21,187 nucleotides of DNA from Podochytrium sp. JEL0797 (Eukaryota > Chytridiomycota > Chytridiomycetes > Chytridiales > Chytriomycetaceae), in the NCBI GenBank assembly GCA_027596195.1, contig JADGJG010000397.1:1-21187 (forward strand). Direction: 5' to 3'. Positions 1 to 9,508 of this stretch are shown piece by piece; within the stretch, counting starts at the first letter, position 1; each line of letters starts with the position of its first letter. Both the position numbers and the translations under genes were made by a program. The notes beneath the pieces are model-generated. The model saw nothing but the letters and a program-made list of their open reading frames with translations. It searched no databases and was not told the origin of the DNA.

Positions 1-58
<58 letters not shown>

Positions 59-63
59 GGGGG
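1..63. repeat. Poly-C/poly-G run at the contig edge
   Basis: Fifty-six C residues are followed directly by seven G residues. It has no telomere-like unit. It may be a real homopolymer, since this locus has other long C tracts inside introns, or an assembly artefact at a contig end. The C-to-G switch looks like a collapsed or inverted join. Confidence 0.9.
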
Positions 64-669
64 CGCAAGAAATTGGACCCCCGCCGTTCTGTACAAAAGT
101 TGATTTTACAATTCTCGAGTGGTTGCAAAGGCACCTAGACAGACGGCTGGAAAAATAGAAGGAGAACTTTTGACGACTGAAAGTGTGGCAGACCTTGCTC
201 ATTTCGGCATCCCGTACGTTTAGCGCAGTACCCACTCACCCAGTAATTGGTTGTGTGTATGTGTGTGTGTGTGTATCAGAATACAACACATGGTACCGGG
301 AGGTGGGTGGCATATAGTCATCTAGAAAAAACCCCAATCTGACACCCTTATTACACTCCAGACATGTTTCCGCGTTCCTCAAGGTGCTTTCCAATTCTCG
401 AGATTATCATACGGGCTCGTAAAGGGGTGGGATTTGGATACCAGAAAGTGGGGCAGACCGCTCGCTCCCCCGACTTGAATCGCAGCATTCGCGGTGTCAT
501 TAGTTGCGACGGCGTCCGGAAGCACCCCTACAGTGTTCAAGCAAATACTAATCCCACACCGTATTTTTGAATAATTAATTCAATGTGCTGACAATTTATA
601 TTTTGTGACAATTTGAGGCGCGAAAAAAACCACCACTTGCACGACCTTTCCGCCAACAAAGCCACAAGG
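64..669. other. Non-coding stretch upstream of the permease, with GT microsatellite
   Basis: I see no supported gene here. The only structured element is a GT/TG dinucleotide run at about 251-274 with one A interruption. The short open frames have no family resemblance and no matching splice structure. The last 100 bases presumably hold the promoter and 5' leader of the permease gene that starts at 670. Confidence 0.6.
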
Positions 670-3600
670 ATGCCCCCCAGTACATCACAACGAGAGCTTC
701 CAACGATCCGCGATCTAGGCCGGTCCGAGGGTATGATCGATCCAACACGACTCAATAGCTTTATCGGATTCACTTTCATTTTTTTTTTTGCAGACGCGAT
801 TCCACATATCGCCGTTCCGAGATCGCCGATGCGAGCCCCCCAGCCGGGAGTTAGAGTAAGTGTCACAGGAAAACCAACACAGAGAGGAACTCTCTCACCA
901 GATGATCATCCATCCGCATTGGCGGTCCCATCCGCCAGTGGTCACCTGAAAGTTTTCAACTTGGGGGTCAGCAAGCGTGGACTCGGGGCTAGCATGGCTG
1001 GAAGTGTTGCACACAGTGTCATGAGAAACAAGTTTGTGACGGTTTTGGAAAATATTGCTGGCGAAGAAACCTGCAAGTACGAAGAGGTCACGGAAGAATA
1101 TTTGGAAAAGAGAGGACTCGAGCATGAAAGTGTGTCCGAATGGAATATGTACACGTACTTTTTGGGGTTGATTTTGTGTCTGGGTGTGTATTTTATTTTA
1201 TTTTTTACTCAATTTTTGTCGTTCTCTAAAAAAAACCTCTTTCATCCCGCAGGATGTTCAAACGCTTGGAATGGAGCTCTTTCATGGGGATATGGCCCTG
1301 TGGTTATGTCAGCAATCATTGCTGGACTGGCGGTAAGCATTCCTCCATGTTTTGTCGAACGGCCATGTTCGACGCGTTAAAAAAATCTGCAAAATCAGTA
1401 CACTGCTCTCGTTATCATATTGGCGGAAATGATGACTGCGCTTCCTTTTTCAGGAGGAATGGCCACTTATTCTCGTTCCGCATTGTATGTTTTTTTATAT
1501 TTCATTTCCAATATTATATATAACCTTTGTTTTTGGAAATCGCAGTGGTCCGTATCTTGGTTTTTTGATTGGGACTTGTGAAATGTGGGAGTATGTTCTG
1601 TTTGGTGCACAAGCAGTGTGGCAGTCTGGAATTGTTCTTGCGACGGTGATTTTGGAATTTTTTTTTATGAACGTGCCGACGTTTTCTCGATATTTATTGA
1701 ATTTTTGTTTCCTCTTCAAGGCTTTCAATGTAGATCTTCAGTTTGCCCCCCTCTTTTGGATCATAACTGTCGGCCTTGTCGCCATTTGCCATGTTGCTGG
1801 AACCAGATGGATCATGCGATTTATCGGACTCTGCCTGTTCATCAACATGTCAGCCATGGTGATTCTCATCTTTCCATCGCTCAAGACCATCAATGTCCAG
1901 CAAAATGCACTCCTGGGCTCGGTTTGGCTCTCCAACCCCATCACGGGAGCTCCCATGAATTACACGGACCCAAACACGGGAATGAACAGCACAAGCTACG
2001 TCACTTACATGTTTCCGTTTGGATCGTATGGGATTTTTCAAACGATTCCCACTTTGATGTGGACCTTCTTGGGAATTGAGGTTTGTTTCTTGATTGGCTC
2101 TCCCCACAAAATCCTTAGAAATTCGCATTTCCCACCCCCCCCCCCCCCCCCTTCGCGACCAGGCGGCTCCTCTTTGCTGTGAAGAATCAGTTGGATTTAT
2201 TAAAAATGCTCCAAGAATCGCGCTGAAAGCCCAGGCGACCATGTGGATTCTCGTTTGTAAGTACACAACCCAACAAATACATTCATTTCCCCCTTCATTT
2301 GCCGACTTATTAAACCTTTTCTTCTCCTTCCAAAACAGTATTTACAATGATTGTGACTCCAATGCTGGCTCCCGGAAGTAAACCAGCCCCCCCCCCCCCC
2401 CCTTTCATTCCATTTTTTTACCGTTATTGACACTGGATTACGCAGTCGGAAATCCCAGCATGCTCTTCTCTTTGGATCCTCTGATTGAAGTATTTGTCGC
2501 GTCATATAACATGGAACCCGGCCCCGTGGCGTATAACCCATTGTATTTTAGTTTGTTCTTGCCAAACCGGGGGGGCGCGTGTGTAAACCCCCCCCCCCCC
2601 CCCCCCCCTCTTTCTGTATTAAAAAATCGCCCCGCGATCCACAGGATGGCATGCTATTCATATGCATGTTCACGCCAAATCTATGGACTCTCGCATGTCG
2701 GATACTACAACAAAAAACTGTCTGTCGTGTGGCAAAAGACCAAAGTTCCGATTGGAGCCATTTCCATGACACTCGTCTTTTTCATGATTATTGCAGTAAG
2801 ACACTCCACTTTTTTGTGAATTGTTACTGATGTCTTTGATTTCTCCTCACCCCCTCCCCCCGTCAACAGCTCATATTGCAATATGGTGTGTGTGTGTGTG
2901 TGTGTGTGTGTGGTATTCCCTCTTTGTGAGCAACAACTGATGAAGTTTGTTATGCAGAGGCATCCGGCATTGTTTTAACAGCCCTTCTGAATGGCTCTCT
3001 CTTGTATGGAATGTTTGCGTATATTGGGACGGCGATGGCATACATCAAAATGAAAATTTTCTCACCCCACATGAAGTAACTCCAATCCCCACCAATGCCA
3101 TCAAAAACAAAAAATTTATTTTTTATTTTCCTTTAGACGTGAATTTGACGCCGGTTACATTCTTGGAATCTCGAGTGCTTTGTTCCTCACTGGATGTTGT
3201 CTCACGGCCATGGTTCAAATGTTCTCGACAGCCATCTTTCGCGAAACCCTCTATGTTTGCCTGGGAAAAGTAGCCATTCAATATGTCGAGTTTGTGTACT
3301 ACAGACGCCATCATATGGTTGAAACGCCGGAAGAGCAGTTCATTCACGCAGAGTTAAACGTTCACGGATTGAGTGAGGCTGTAAGTCACAATCAGCTTGC
3401 AGATGCACAGCAATACAAAATGGGAGGCTCGAAGGCCAGTTTGAGTTCACTGCATCAGTCCAAAAAAAGTCTTCGCATCAGACATGAGGAAGGAAACAGC
3501 AAGGATAAGAGCCACGCCAAACACGACATGCCAGTTGATTTCCGCAGGTATATGCTTGATCACGTAACTGATCTGGCTGTGAACCGTCCTGACCTCGTTG

Positions 3601-4718
3601 CGACCAAAATTTGGCATCTCGTTTCGGAGGAAATTGAACAGAATCACAATGGCCATGGCGCAATCAGAATGAAGGAGGAGGAGGTCATCAATTGGGTTAG
3701 CACTCTGCGAAACAAGGCTGGATCTGCCGATATTTTCCAGTACATTGAGTCGATTCCGAATTGCAACCTGGGCAACTCGGACGACAGACCCATTCTTCTC
3801 TGTCACCTTTCTTATCATGAAAAAGGCCACAAGCGTAGCCATATGTGTATTTGGGGACACCCAGAGCTCATTAGCCGTGTGAAAAACACTCCGGTTGAGA
3901 TTTTGGTGGATGGGAGCATTAAAGCAGTCCCTCACCCGTTCACGCAGTGCTGGATTGTGATGTTCTATGATCAAAGTTCGCTCAGCTACATTCCCATCTT
4001 CTATATCTTGCTGCAGAGTAAAACCAAGACCACCTATGTCCATGCTCTCCAGTACATTAGCACTCATCTCGACTTCCAACTCGATGTTACCGCCGTTGGC
4101 GTCGACTTTGAGCCAGTTGAAATTCAAGCAATCAAGTCTGAATTTCCAAACGCAGACATCCATGGATCCTACTACCACTGGTCCCAAATATGTACCAAGA
4201 AGCTGCAGGAGCTAAAAGTGACCCAGGAATTGATTGCCTTTTTGATGCAGCCTGACGTGATCGGTCAACTGTGCTTGGTGGAGGAGTCGGAGTTGCAAGA
4301 GGCCATTACGTGGGTGAAATCTCAGGTTTCAGTGTTCAAAAAGGACATTATGTTGGAGGAGGAAAAGGAGGAGAATCCGCTAGAATTTTTCTGGTTGTTC
4401 TTCTCCAAGCACTGGTTGACGGGAACTGCCCCCTTTCACACGTGGAGCCTCACTGCTTCTGTTGCTAAAGGTAGCGACAGACCGATTCGGGCGAGTAATT
4501 CGCTCGAGCCTTTTCTGGAGGAGTTGAATCAACAGTTGCATAGCGAGAATCCGTCCATTTTGCAGTTTGAGCAAGTCGTCAAAACTCTTTCGGCTTCGTA
4601 TGTTCAGAAACTTCATGGCAGAAATTCCACTGCTTCTCAGGGAGATGCTGCGCTTCAACTATTTAAAAACGGGCCAAACAAAATTGTGGAGTCTCTGGCA
4701 CAGCATTTGCGCCATTAA
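670..4718 (+). CDS. Amino-acid/ethanolamine-type permease fused in frame to a MULE transposase core
   Basis: The model has 13 exons: 670-730, 794-1183, 1253-1332, 1399-1484, 1546-1645, 1721-2080, 2163-2256, 2339-2377, 2446-2578, 2645-2795, 2870-2885, 2958-3075 and 3137-4718. They join to 3210 nt, or 1069 aa. Residues 1 to about 617 form an APC-superfamily permease. Seen motifs are ALSWGYGPVV, AEMMTALPFSGGMATYSRSA, CSRQIYGLSHVGYY and the C-terminal tail RRHHMVETPEEQF, which resemble ethanolamine/amino-acid permeases; it should import a small amine or amino acid across a membrane. After a polar linker, residues from about 674 on resemble the MULE transposase domain, with D801 (VDGSIK), D866 (VDFEP) and E1000 (SNSLEPF). 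No stop separates the halves. The N-terminal zinc finger and C-terminal SWIM motif usual in MULE proteins are not visible. Exon 11 is only 16 nt. The intron at 1646-1720 and the start codon are the least certain parts. A GTAAGT at 3381 could start an extra 78-nt in-frame intron. Confidence 0.8.
2135..2608 (+). repeat. Three poly-C tracts, each inside a permease intron
   Basis: Uninterrupted C runs lie at 2135-2151 (17), 2387-2402 (16) and 2588-2608 (21), in the introns 2081-2162, 2378-2445 and 2579-2644. The first sits 11 bases before its acceptor AG, in the position of a polypyrimidine tract. Neighbouring exons contain no such run. In the third intron the tract is readable in frame as polyproline, but the flanking donor and acceptor argue that it is spliced out. 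Confidence 0.85.
2886..2912 (+). repeat. GT dinucleotide microsatellite at a 5' splice site
   Basis: A 27-base alternating GT run begins exactly where the donor of intron 2886-2957 must lie, directly after the 16-nt exon. Every second base therefore offers a GT donor. The one at 2886 keeps the frame with the acceptor before 2958. Confidence 0.85.
3528..4718 (+). mobile_element. MULE (Mutator-like) transposase core captured in the last permease exon
   Basis: From the codon at 3528 the frame shows a helical lead-in (RRYMLDHVTDLAVNRPDLVA) like the region before the catalytic fold of MULE proteins. An RNase-H-like core follows: DGSIKAVPHPF, then VGVDFEPVEIQAIKSEFPNA, then GSYYHWSQ, where most MULEs have a Cys-Tyr/Phe-His motif, and finally ASNSLEPFLEELNQQL, where the family has an Asn-rich motif ending in the catalytic Glu. 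About 400 residues are open without a single stop or frameshift. I found no terminal inverted repeats or target-site duplication at its edges, so it is probably an immobile fragment or a domesticated domain, not a whole element. Confidence 0.75.
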
Positions 4719-4741
4719 CTTCTTTCTTTAAACGCGTAATT

Positions 4742-5035
4742 TCATAGATCTATTTGTTTTGCCTTTTTTCGAGGAATAATATCGCGATTCCCAAAACCTT
4801 CATACCCCCACTTGTCTTTATCGCCATAACACGCGTCAAATTGCACCTTGTTGGTGTGTCGAGGTGGAATCGGTCCTCGCAGCATGGGTGTGAGGGTGCG
4901 AAATATGGAAATATGGATCGAAAATATTACGAGTTGACGTGTCCGCCATTGCAGTTCGGAAACACTGAGCCAATCTGATTCTGCTGTTCCAACCACCACC
5001 AAAGGTTGCCTCCACCGAATACTCACCTCCGACAT
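4742..5035 (-). CDS. 58-aa conserved-looking orphan protein
   Basis: Three exons on the minus strand (5035-5027, 4964-4931, 4875-4742) join to 177 nt with consistent phases. The first exon is nine bases (Met-Ser-Glu) before a GTGAGT donor; introns are 62 and 55 nt. The product is basic at its end (IIPRKKAKQIDL) and has an aromatic/charged centre (YGDKDKWGYEGFGNR) that reads like real protein, not a random frame. I do not recognise the family. It has no signal peptide or membrane segment. Its stop codon lies 23 bp from the stop of the permease fusion, so the two genes converge tail to tail. The second intron, with acceptor GCGAG, is the weakest splice. An unspliced 97-aa reading of the same strand is the alternative. 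Confidence 0.45.
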   Translation of the reverse strand: MSEVSIRWRQPLVVVGTAESDWLSVSELQWRTRQLVIFSIHISIFRTLTPMLRGPIPPRHTNKVQFDACYGDKDKWGYEGFGNRDIIPRKKAKQIDL

Positions 5036-5142
5036 GTTTATACTTTTGTGCGCGCGGGTTCATCCGGTTTGCGTAAATATCAAGAAATCAAAAAATCAAA
5101 AATGTTATGAGGTTTTAATTATTCTCTTCCATTCTTTTTCGA

Positions 5143-5836
5143 CTACAACTCATTTTCATTGACAGACGATCGTGTTGGCTTCGCGGTGGGCTTTTGAGTC
5201 ACGCTCTCAACAGGAGGGTTGGGAGATAAAGTCAACGAGGCGGATGAGGCACTTGATGAGGTGGAATCCGAAGCCTCGGACGAGCTGGAAGACGCGTCGG
5301 CGGAAAGAGAGGCGACCTCTTCGCGATTCGTGGTGGCTGTAGGGACTCATGTAAGAATATGACTGGAATATTTAAGAAAACAGGCCTTACCGGAAGCAGG
5401 GGAAGAGAGCGTGGTGAGGGATCCGGCCGCGGGATGGAGTATTTCTGATTTTGAACATTAGCCAAACGGAGCAACAGCATCAATTGGTGTTCTTGGACAC
5501 ATACCGCCAATCTCGTGCAAATACTCCTTGGTTTCTGCGAAGATTGCTTCCGCCTCATGCTTCAGCAAATTAAAATTGCGCACAATCGAGTCGGCAATCG
5601 TGGCGGCGCGCTCGATGCCGCTAACTGCTGCCTCTTCGCTGTGTTGGATGGACGGGTTCTCCACATATGGGATCGAGGTGAATGCTGGATTCGTGGCCTA
5701 GTTAATCACAATTGGGATTAAAAAGGACCAGAAGAGGAGGTGAAACCAAGAGAATCACTTGGTTGGCACTGCTAGCCACAGAGCCAATGAATACAATGGC
5801 TGCAACAGCCGCAGCACGGAGGAATGAGATCTTCAT
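5143..5836 (-). CDS. Small secreted protein with Ser-rich tail
   Basis: Four exons (5836-5759, 5697-5505, 5444-5391, 5336-5143) join to 519 nt, or 172 aa; introns are 61, 60 and 54 nt. The N-terminus is a textbook signal peptide: Lys2, a hydrophobic core (AAAVAAIVFIGSVA) and small residues before a likely cleavage near residues 22-24. A mainly helical segment follows (VSGIERAATIADSIV, LLKHEAEAIFAETKEYLHEIG). The last 65 residues are dominated by Ser, Thr, Ala and Pro with acidic residues, typical of an O-glycosylated stalk. No GPI signal is evident at the C-terminus (NENEL). The architecture recalls fungal cell-surface proteins, but I cannot assign a family. It lies about 140 bp downstream of another small probably secreted protein on the same strand. 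Confidence 0.7.
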
Positions 5837-5974
5837 GGTGAACTTGGCGGCTTGGGACTCTTTTTTGTTTTTTAATCAATAATCACGTGCGAACTTGGCA
5901 AACAAGCAAGAGGTCTTTTTCAAATACAGCAAGATGATAAGAAATACAATCAGGGCATCGCCATCTAAACTCCA

Positions 5975-6540
5975 TCACAACTCCTTGTGATCCGTCACGT
6001 TCGCAACAGGGGGTGCCGTGATAGCTGCAACAGCCGACGACACCGATCCTGTCGTCGCGTTTTTCAAGTACGGATCCTTTGGGGCCCAGCTGGCCAACAC
6101 ATCGTCCACTGCATGTGCGGCTTCAACTGTGCTGTTGTATGCGATTACGGCTTCGGCCCTGATGTAGGAGCCAATCACCACCAAGTCCTTCACAATGTCT
6201 TGGGTCTGCATGATCTCTGTGAAGAAACAGGGAACGATGGCCATGAGCCCGGACTGGGGGTGGTGCACGACTGCCGTGCAGTTGGAGGAGGCCGTCGGGT
6301 CCGCAGGTCCGGATCCAGCAAAGAGGCCGGCGACGTCGTGGATATCCTGCAAACGAAAGAGAAGCGCGATATTCGTGGGTAAGTGAACAGTGCAAGTCCG
6401 TCATGGGGTTCCCGAGCAGCAGGGCATGTTGGTGAAGGAAACGTAGGGTGGTACACAAAACGCACCTCAATCAAGGGGGCAAGGTCAATCAGCGCGCGGA
6501 ATGCGGCGACGGCCGTGGCAACGAGGGACAGGTGGGACAT
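5975..6540 (-). CDS. Small probably secreted glycoprotein, family unknown
   Basis: Two exons (6540-6466 and 6346-5975) join in phase to 148 aa; the intron of 119 nt is longer than most here. The N-terminus (MSHLSLVATAVAAFRALI) is hydrophobic with one Arg, a weak signal peptide or anchor. The second exon encodes an alanine/valine-rich helical protein with two cysteines (SNCTAVV and VPCFF). It has four N-glycosylation sequons (NCT, NST, NAT, NVT) in 123 residues, a density that supports passage through the secretory route. No catalytic motif is visible. It may be a diverged relative of fungal cell-wall or hydrophobic-surface-binding helical proteins, but that is only a resemblance in size and composition. 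The start codon and first exon are less certain than the second exon. Confidence 0.6.
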
Positions 6541-6638
6541 GCTGCTTTGCTGCTGGGATTTTTGGCTTGAAAAAAAGGATTAGGTGGACTTGGCCTGGGC
6601 GTCGCAGAAATCGAAAAATTTGTATTTACAAGATATGA

Positions 6639-7825
6639 TTAATTCTCTCCATCTTCCGATTCGAATTCGACCAAAAACTCAAACTCCTTCCTCTGCTCAG
6701 AAAACTGAATTGTACCTTTTTTCTTTCCCTCGGCCGGTTCTTCAAACAAACTGGCGATTCTCCCACCCCAAGCAACGCTTTTGTCCACGAGGTATCGGTC
6801 AATTTCGACCAATTTGGCTTGCCACTGTTGGTTGATGACGAGAACAGTGTGCGTTCTCGTGCCGTACGCGTTGAATTGGTCGATGCAGATTGGGAGCACG
6901 AATTTGTCAATGGATGTACAATTGGGAGATGGCGGAGGAGGCGTAGGGTTGGTGGTGTCCCTAGAAAATGAGGTTCGTATGATCGTATTAGTTCGTAATC
7001 GGAATCACAAGCGCTCTTACCGCAGGATATCCAACAACGCCTCCACAAGTGCATCTCTCGCATCTCTCGCAGCCATGCCATCGCGTGGTTCGTTCTCATC
7101 GCATGAGTTGGAATCCTCAATCGCCTTTTCCAAAAGCACTTCCCTTTCGAGAGAAAGCTCGCGACTCTGACTCATCAACACTTGCTCCATGGATGCAACG
7201 CCTCGCTTCACTTTGTACCATTCTCGTCCACTGACGAGGGTTCCGTTGCTGAGACCGTAAATGGTCGATTCCGACAACTGAACGAGATCTTCCCCCGCCG
7301 CGCTCTTGTTTCCAAAATACCACACACCGCCTTTCCCAGGTCTCAAATCCCCTACAACCAAGTTGAATCCGTTGTACTTTTCCTTCTCGAGCCCCCTCAG
7401 GTACGTTTCAGGGTCCAATTTTCCCACAAGGAAATCAGACACCAGAAAGCCTCGCGACAGTCCGTTCGGGTTTAACTCGGTTTGCCTGACATTCGTGATG
7501 AAGGCGAAACGGCCGGTGGTTGTGGCGCCGAACCACGTTCCTTGGACAATCTCGGAGGGGCCATCCGAAGGGTGCGAATGAACGAGATCGGTTCCTGCAA
7601 TGACGTGTGAGTGGGGAGATGGCCAGTAGTGTGCTGGCTGTGTGGGGCGGGCCAGGAATTCGTCTCGGTTCGCTGCAGCGATTCTTGATCGCGAGAGCGG
7701 AAAGCGATTTAAATTGAGGCCGCAAACGAATTACCCACTTACAAGCGGTAAGGATGGTTGGGAGAGTGGGAGCTTGGTCTGCCTCTCACAGGAGAGGTTT
7801 CGAAAGAGAAGAAGATGACACACAT
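6639..7825 (-). CDS. TANGO2: TANGO2 / NRDE-family protein
   Basis: Three exons (7825-7743, 7683-7021, 6960-6639) join to 1068 nt, or 355 aa; introns are 59 and 60 nt. The protein begins Met-Cys (MCVIFFSF). It has the family signature ANRDEF at residues 32-37 and then GTWFGATTTGRFAFITN, SRGFLVSDFL, YNGFNLVVGDL, YGLSNGTL and, near the end, YGTRTHTVLV. All are expected for TANGO2, whose fold resembles N-terminal nucleophile hydrolases with Cys2 as candidate nucleophile. TANGO2 proteins are linked to Golgi organisation, mitochondria and haem or lipid handling; the exact activity is unsettled. An insertion rich in Pro (NPTPPPPSPN) starts the last exon. The gene shares a 232-bp divergent promoter with chorismate mutase. 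The start is chosen because Cys2 is invariant in the family. Confidence 0.93.
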
Positions 7826-8057
7826 GTTTTTCGTGTGTGTTTCGAAAAGAAAGTTTTTGCACATCCTTCCGGAAAGGAGGCTCCTTCCAGTCATGATTCC
7901 GACAATTGCACATGGAGCGTGTGCTCCCGTGACTCATAGTCACTGTCATGGGGAAGAAAGTGAATAGGATGTTGTGACCCATCCAACCATCTTGTGAGTA
8001 TCCTCAAGGGTCGTGGTTTTTTGAAATTTCCGCGCAATCGAAAACTCCAAAACAAAC
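7826..8057. promoter_or_regulatory. Divergent promoter region between TANGO2 and chorismate mutase
   Basis: The two start codons are 232 bp apart on opposite strands, so promoters and 5' leaders of both genes must lie here or overlap the genes. I see no clear TATA box. The segment includes the near-palindrome GGGAGCACACGCTCC on the minus strand around 7912-7926, of unknown meaning. Confidence 0.5.
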
Positions 8058-9273
8058 ATGTCCAATTTCCACAACCTGTCCCCCACGGCCACCCCGGCCA
8101 TCTCAGCGACACCCAACTTCCTCAATCTGGACCGCATCCGCCACGAGTTGGTCCAAATGGAGGACATCATCGTGTTTGGTGCGTGTGTGTGATCTTATCT
8201 CCCTCATGGTCCTAATCTCTGAATCACAGCCCTGATTGAGCGAGCTGGCTTTGGTACTGCCCCCCTCTGCTTCTCACCCACTGTTGCTCCCACTGACACT
8301 TCTCGCCCCCTTCGTATCTATACTGGCAGCCCAAAACACCTGCATCTACACTCTCAATCACTCCAAATTCGAATTCGAAAGCCCCGTCGACTCGTCGTTC
8401 CTCGATTATCTGTTGAGAGAAATGGAATCCGTCCATGCCAAAGTCAGAAGATACACGTCGCCCGACGAATACCCGTTTTCAATGGACCTCCCGAAACCCG
8501 TGCTCCCGCCCCTCAAGTTTCCGCAGTTGCTGTACCCGAACGCCATCAATTTGAATGCCGAGTTGAAGAAGATTTATATCGAGAATGTGAGTGTGTGTTG
8601 CGCCGTGCTTGTGTTTTGATATGCGCAACCAATGAGATTTTTGCACGTGCTGCAAGGGAACGACCCCTGCGGCAAAGTAATTTTAACCCCATCGTTTTGT
8701 TTTCACCAACAGGTCATCCCGTCGCTCTGCAAGGAAGGCGACGACAGCAACTATGGTTCGGCAGCAACAAAGGATATCGAAGCCCTTCAAATCTTGTCTC
8801 GCCGCATCCATTTTGGTTTGTTGCTGCACTATGCCAATTTTCAATTCTTCCACTTGCAACTAACACACATAATTTTTTCAGGCAAATTCGTGGCCGAATC
8901 CAAATTCCAAGACCCAGCCCTCCAACCCGAATACATCCGCCTGATTCAAAACCAAGACCGCGACGGGATCGAAGCCCTCCTCACAAACAAAGCCGTCGAG
9001 GAACGTCTCCTCAAACGTTTGCGTCTCAAAGCCTTCATTTTCGGACAAGAGATTGACGAGACCATCACGGGGACGGATTTAGCCGCGGCGATGGATGAGG
9101 CGAGTTATCAGCACGATGAGGGTGCGACAAAGAGCAAGAAGATTCGAAAGATTGACCCCGATTTGGTGGTCAACATTTACGAAAAGTTTGTGATTCCGTT
9201 GACCAAGGTTGTGGAGGTGGAATATCTTTTGGGGAGGTTGGAGCACTTCCCGCAGTTTGAGCCAACGTTGTGA
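8058..9273 (+). CDS. ARO7: Chorismate mutase, fungal AroQ-beta type
   Basis: Five exons (8058-8178, 8230-8253, 8330-8586, 8713-8815, 8882-9273) join to 897 nt, or 298 aa; yeast Aro7 is 256 aa. The enzyme converts chorismate to prephenate, the branch point to Phe and Tyr. Colinear Aro7 motifs are RIRHELVQMED (residue R28 matches yeast Arg16), FALIERA, LSRRIHFGKFVAESKF (yeast Arg157 and Lys168), VEERLLKRL (Glu198) and IPLTKVVEVEYLL (Thr242 and Glu246). The effector-site motifs VRRYTSPDEYPF and NYGSAATKD are also kept; in yeast the matching Arg75-Arg76 and Gly141-Ser142 bind Tyr and Trp. Feedback inhibition by Tyr and activation by Trp are thus likely. Exon 2 is only 24 nt. A polyadenylation hexamer follows 17 bases after the stop. 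Confidence 0.95.
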
Positions 9274-9290
9274 GGTTGTGTGGGTTGAAG

Positions 9291-9296
9291 AATAAA
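9291..9296 (+). terminator. Polyadenylation hexamer AATAAA for chorismate mutase
   Basis: A canonical AATAAA lies 17 bases after the chorismate mutase stop codon, implying a very short 3' UTR. Confidence 0.55.
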
Positions 9297-9412
9297 CATC
9301 CTTTATACACTAAAAACACAACGAGTGTCGTGCCTTACAAACGGGTTAGTAAAGTGACGGATTCAAGAGCTGAAGGAGAAATACATCATATCGAAAACAT
9401 GGACCAGAACCA

Positions 9413-9418
9413 TTTATT
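9413..9418 (-). terminator. Polyadenylation hexamer AATAAA for eL34
   Basis: On the minus strand AATAAA occurs about 90 bases beyond the eL34 stop, the first such hexamer downstream. The chorismate mutase and eL34 transcripts converge in this 235-bp interval. Confidence 0.5.
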
Positions 9419-9508
9419 TATGATAAACAAACACTCCATCAATCCATAGCAAAGATTTGGGGGAGGGGGAATTCCGCAACAAAGAGAGATAACACCATTG
9501 AAGCATAT

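Noticed and set aside
1..63. Poly-C/G end considered as a telomere
   Set aside because: There is no short G-rich repeat unit, only pure homopolymers.
2427..2819. Polyproline-containing frame across 2579-2644
   Set aside because: The C tract is in frame only because the intron is 66 nt; flanking donor and acceptor plus permease alignment favour splicing.
3447..4187. 246-codon open frame on the minus strand
   Set aside because: It is antisense to the transposase-like exon, has no family resemblance, and the plus-strand frame shows clear MULE motifs.
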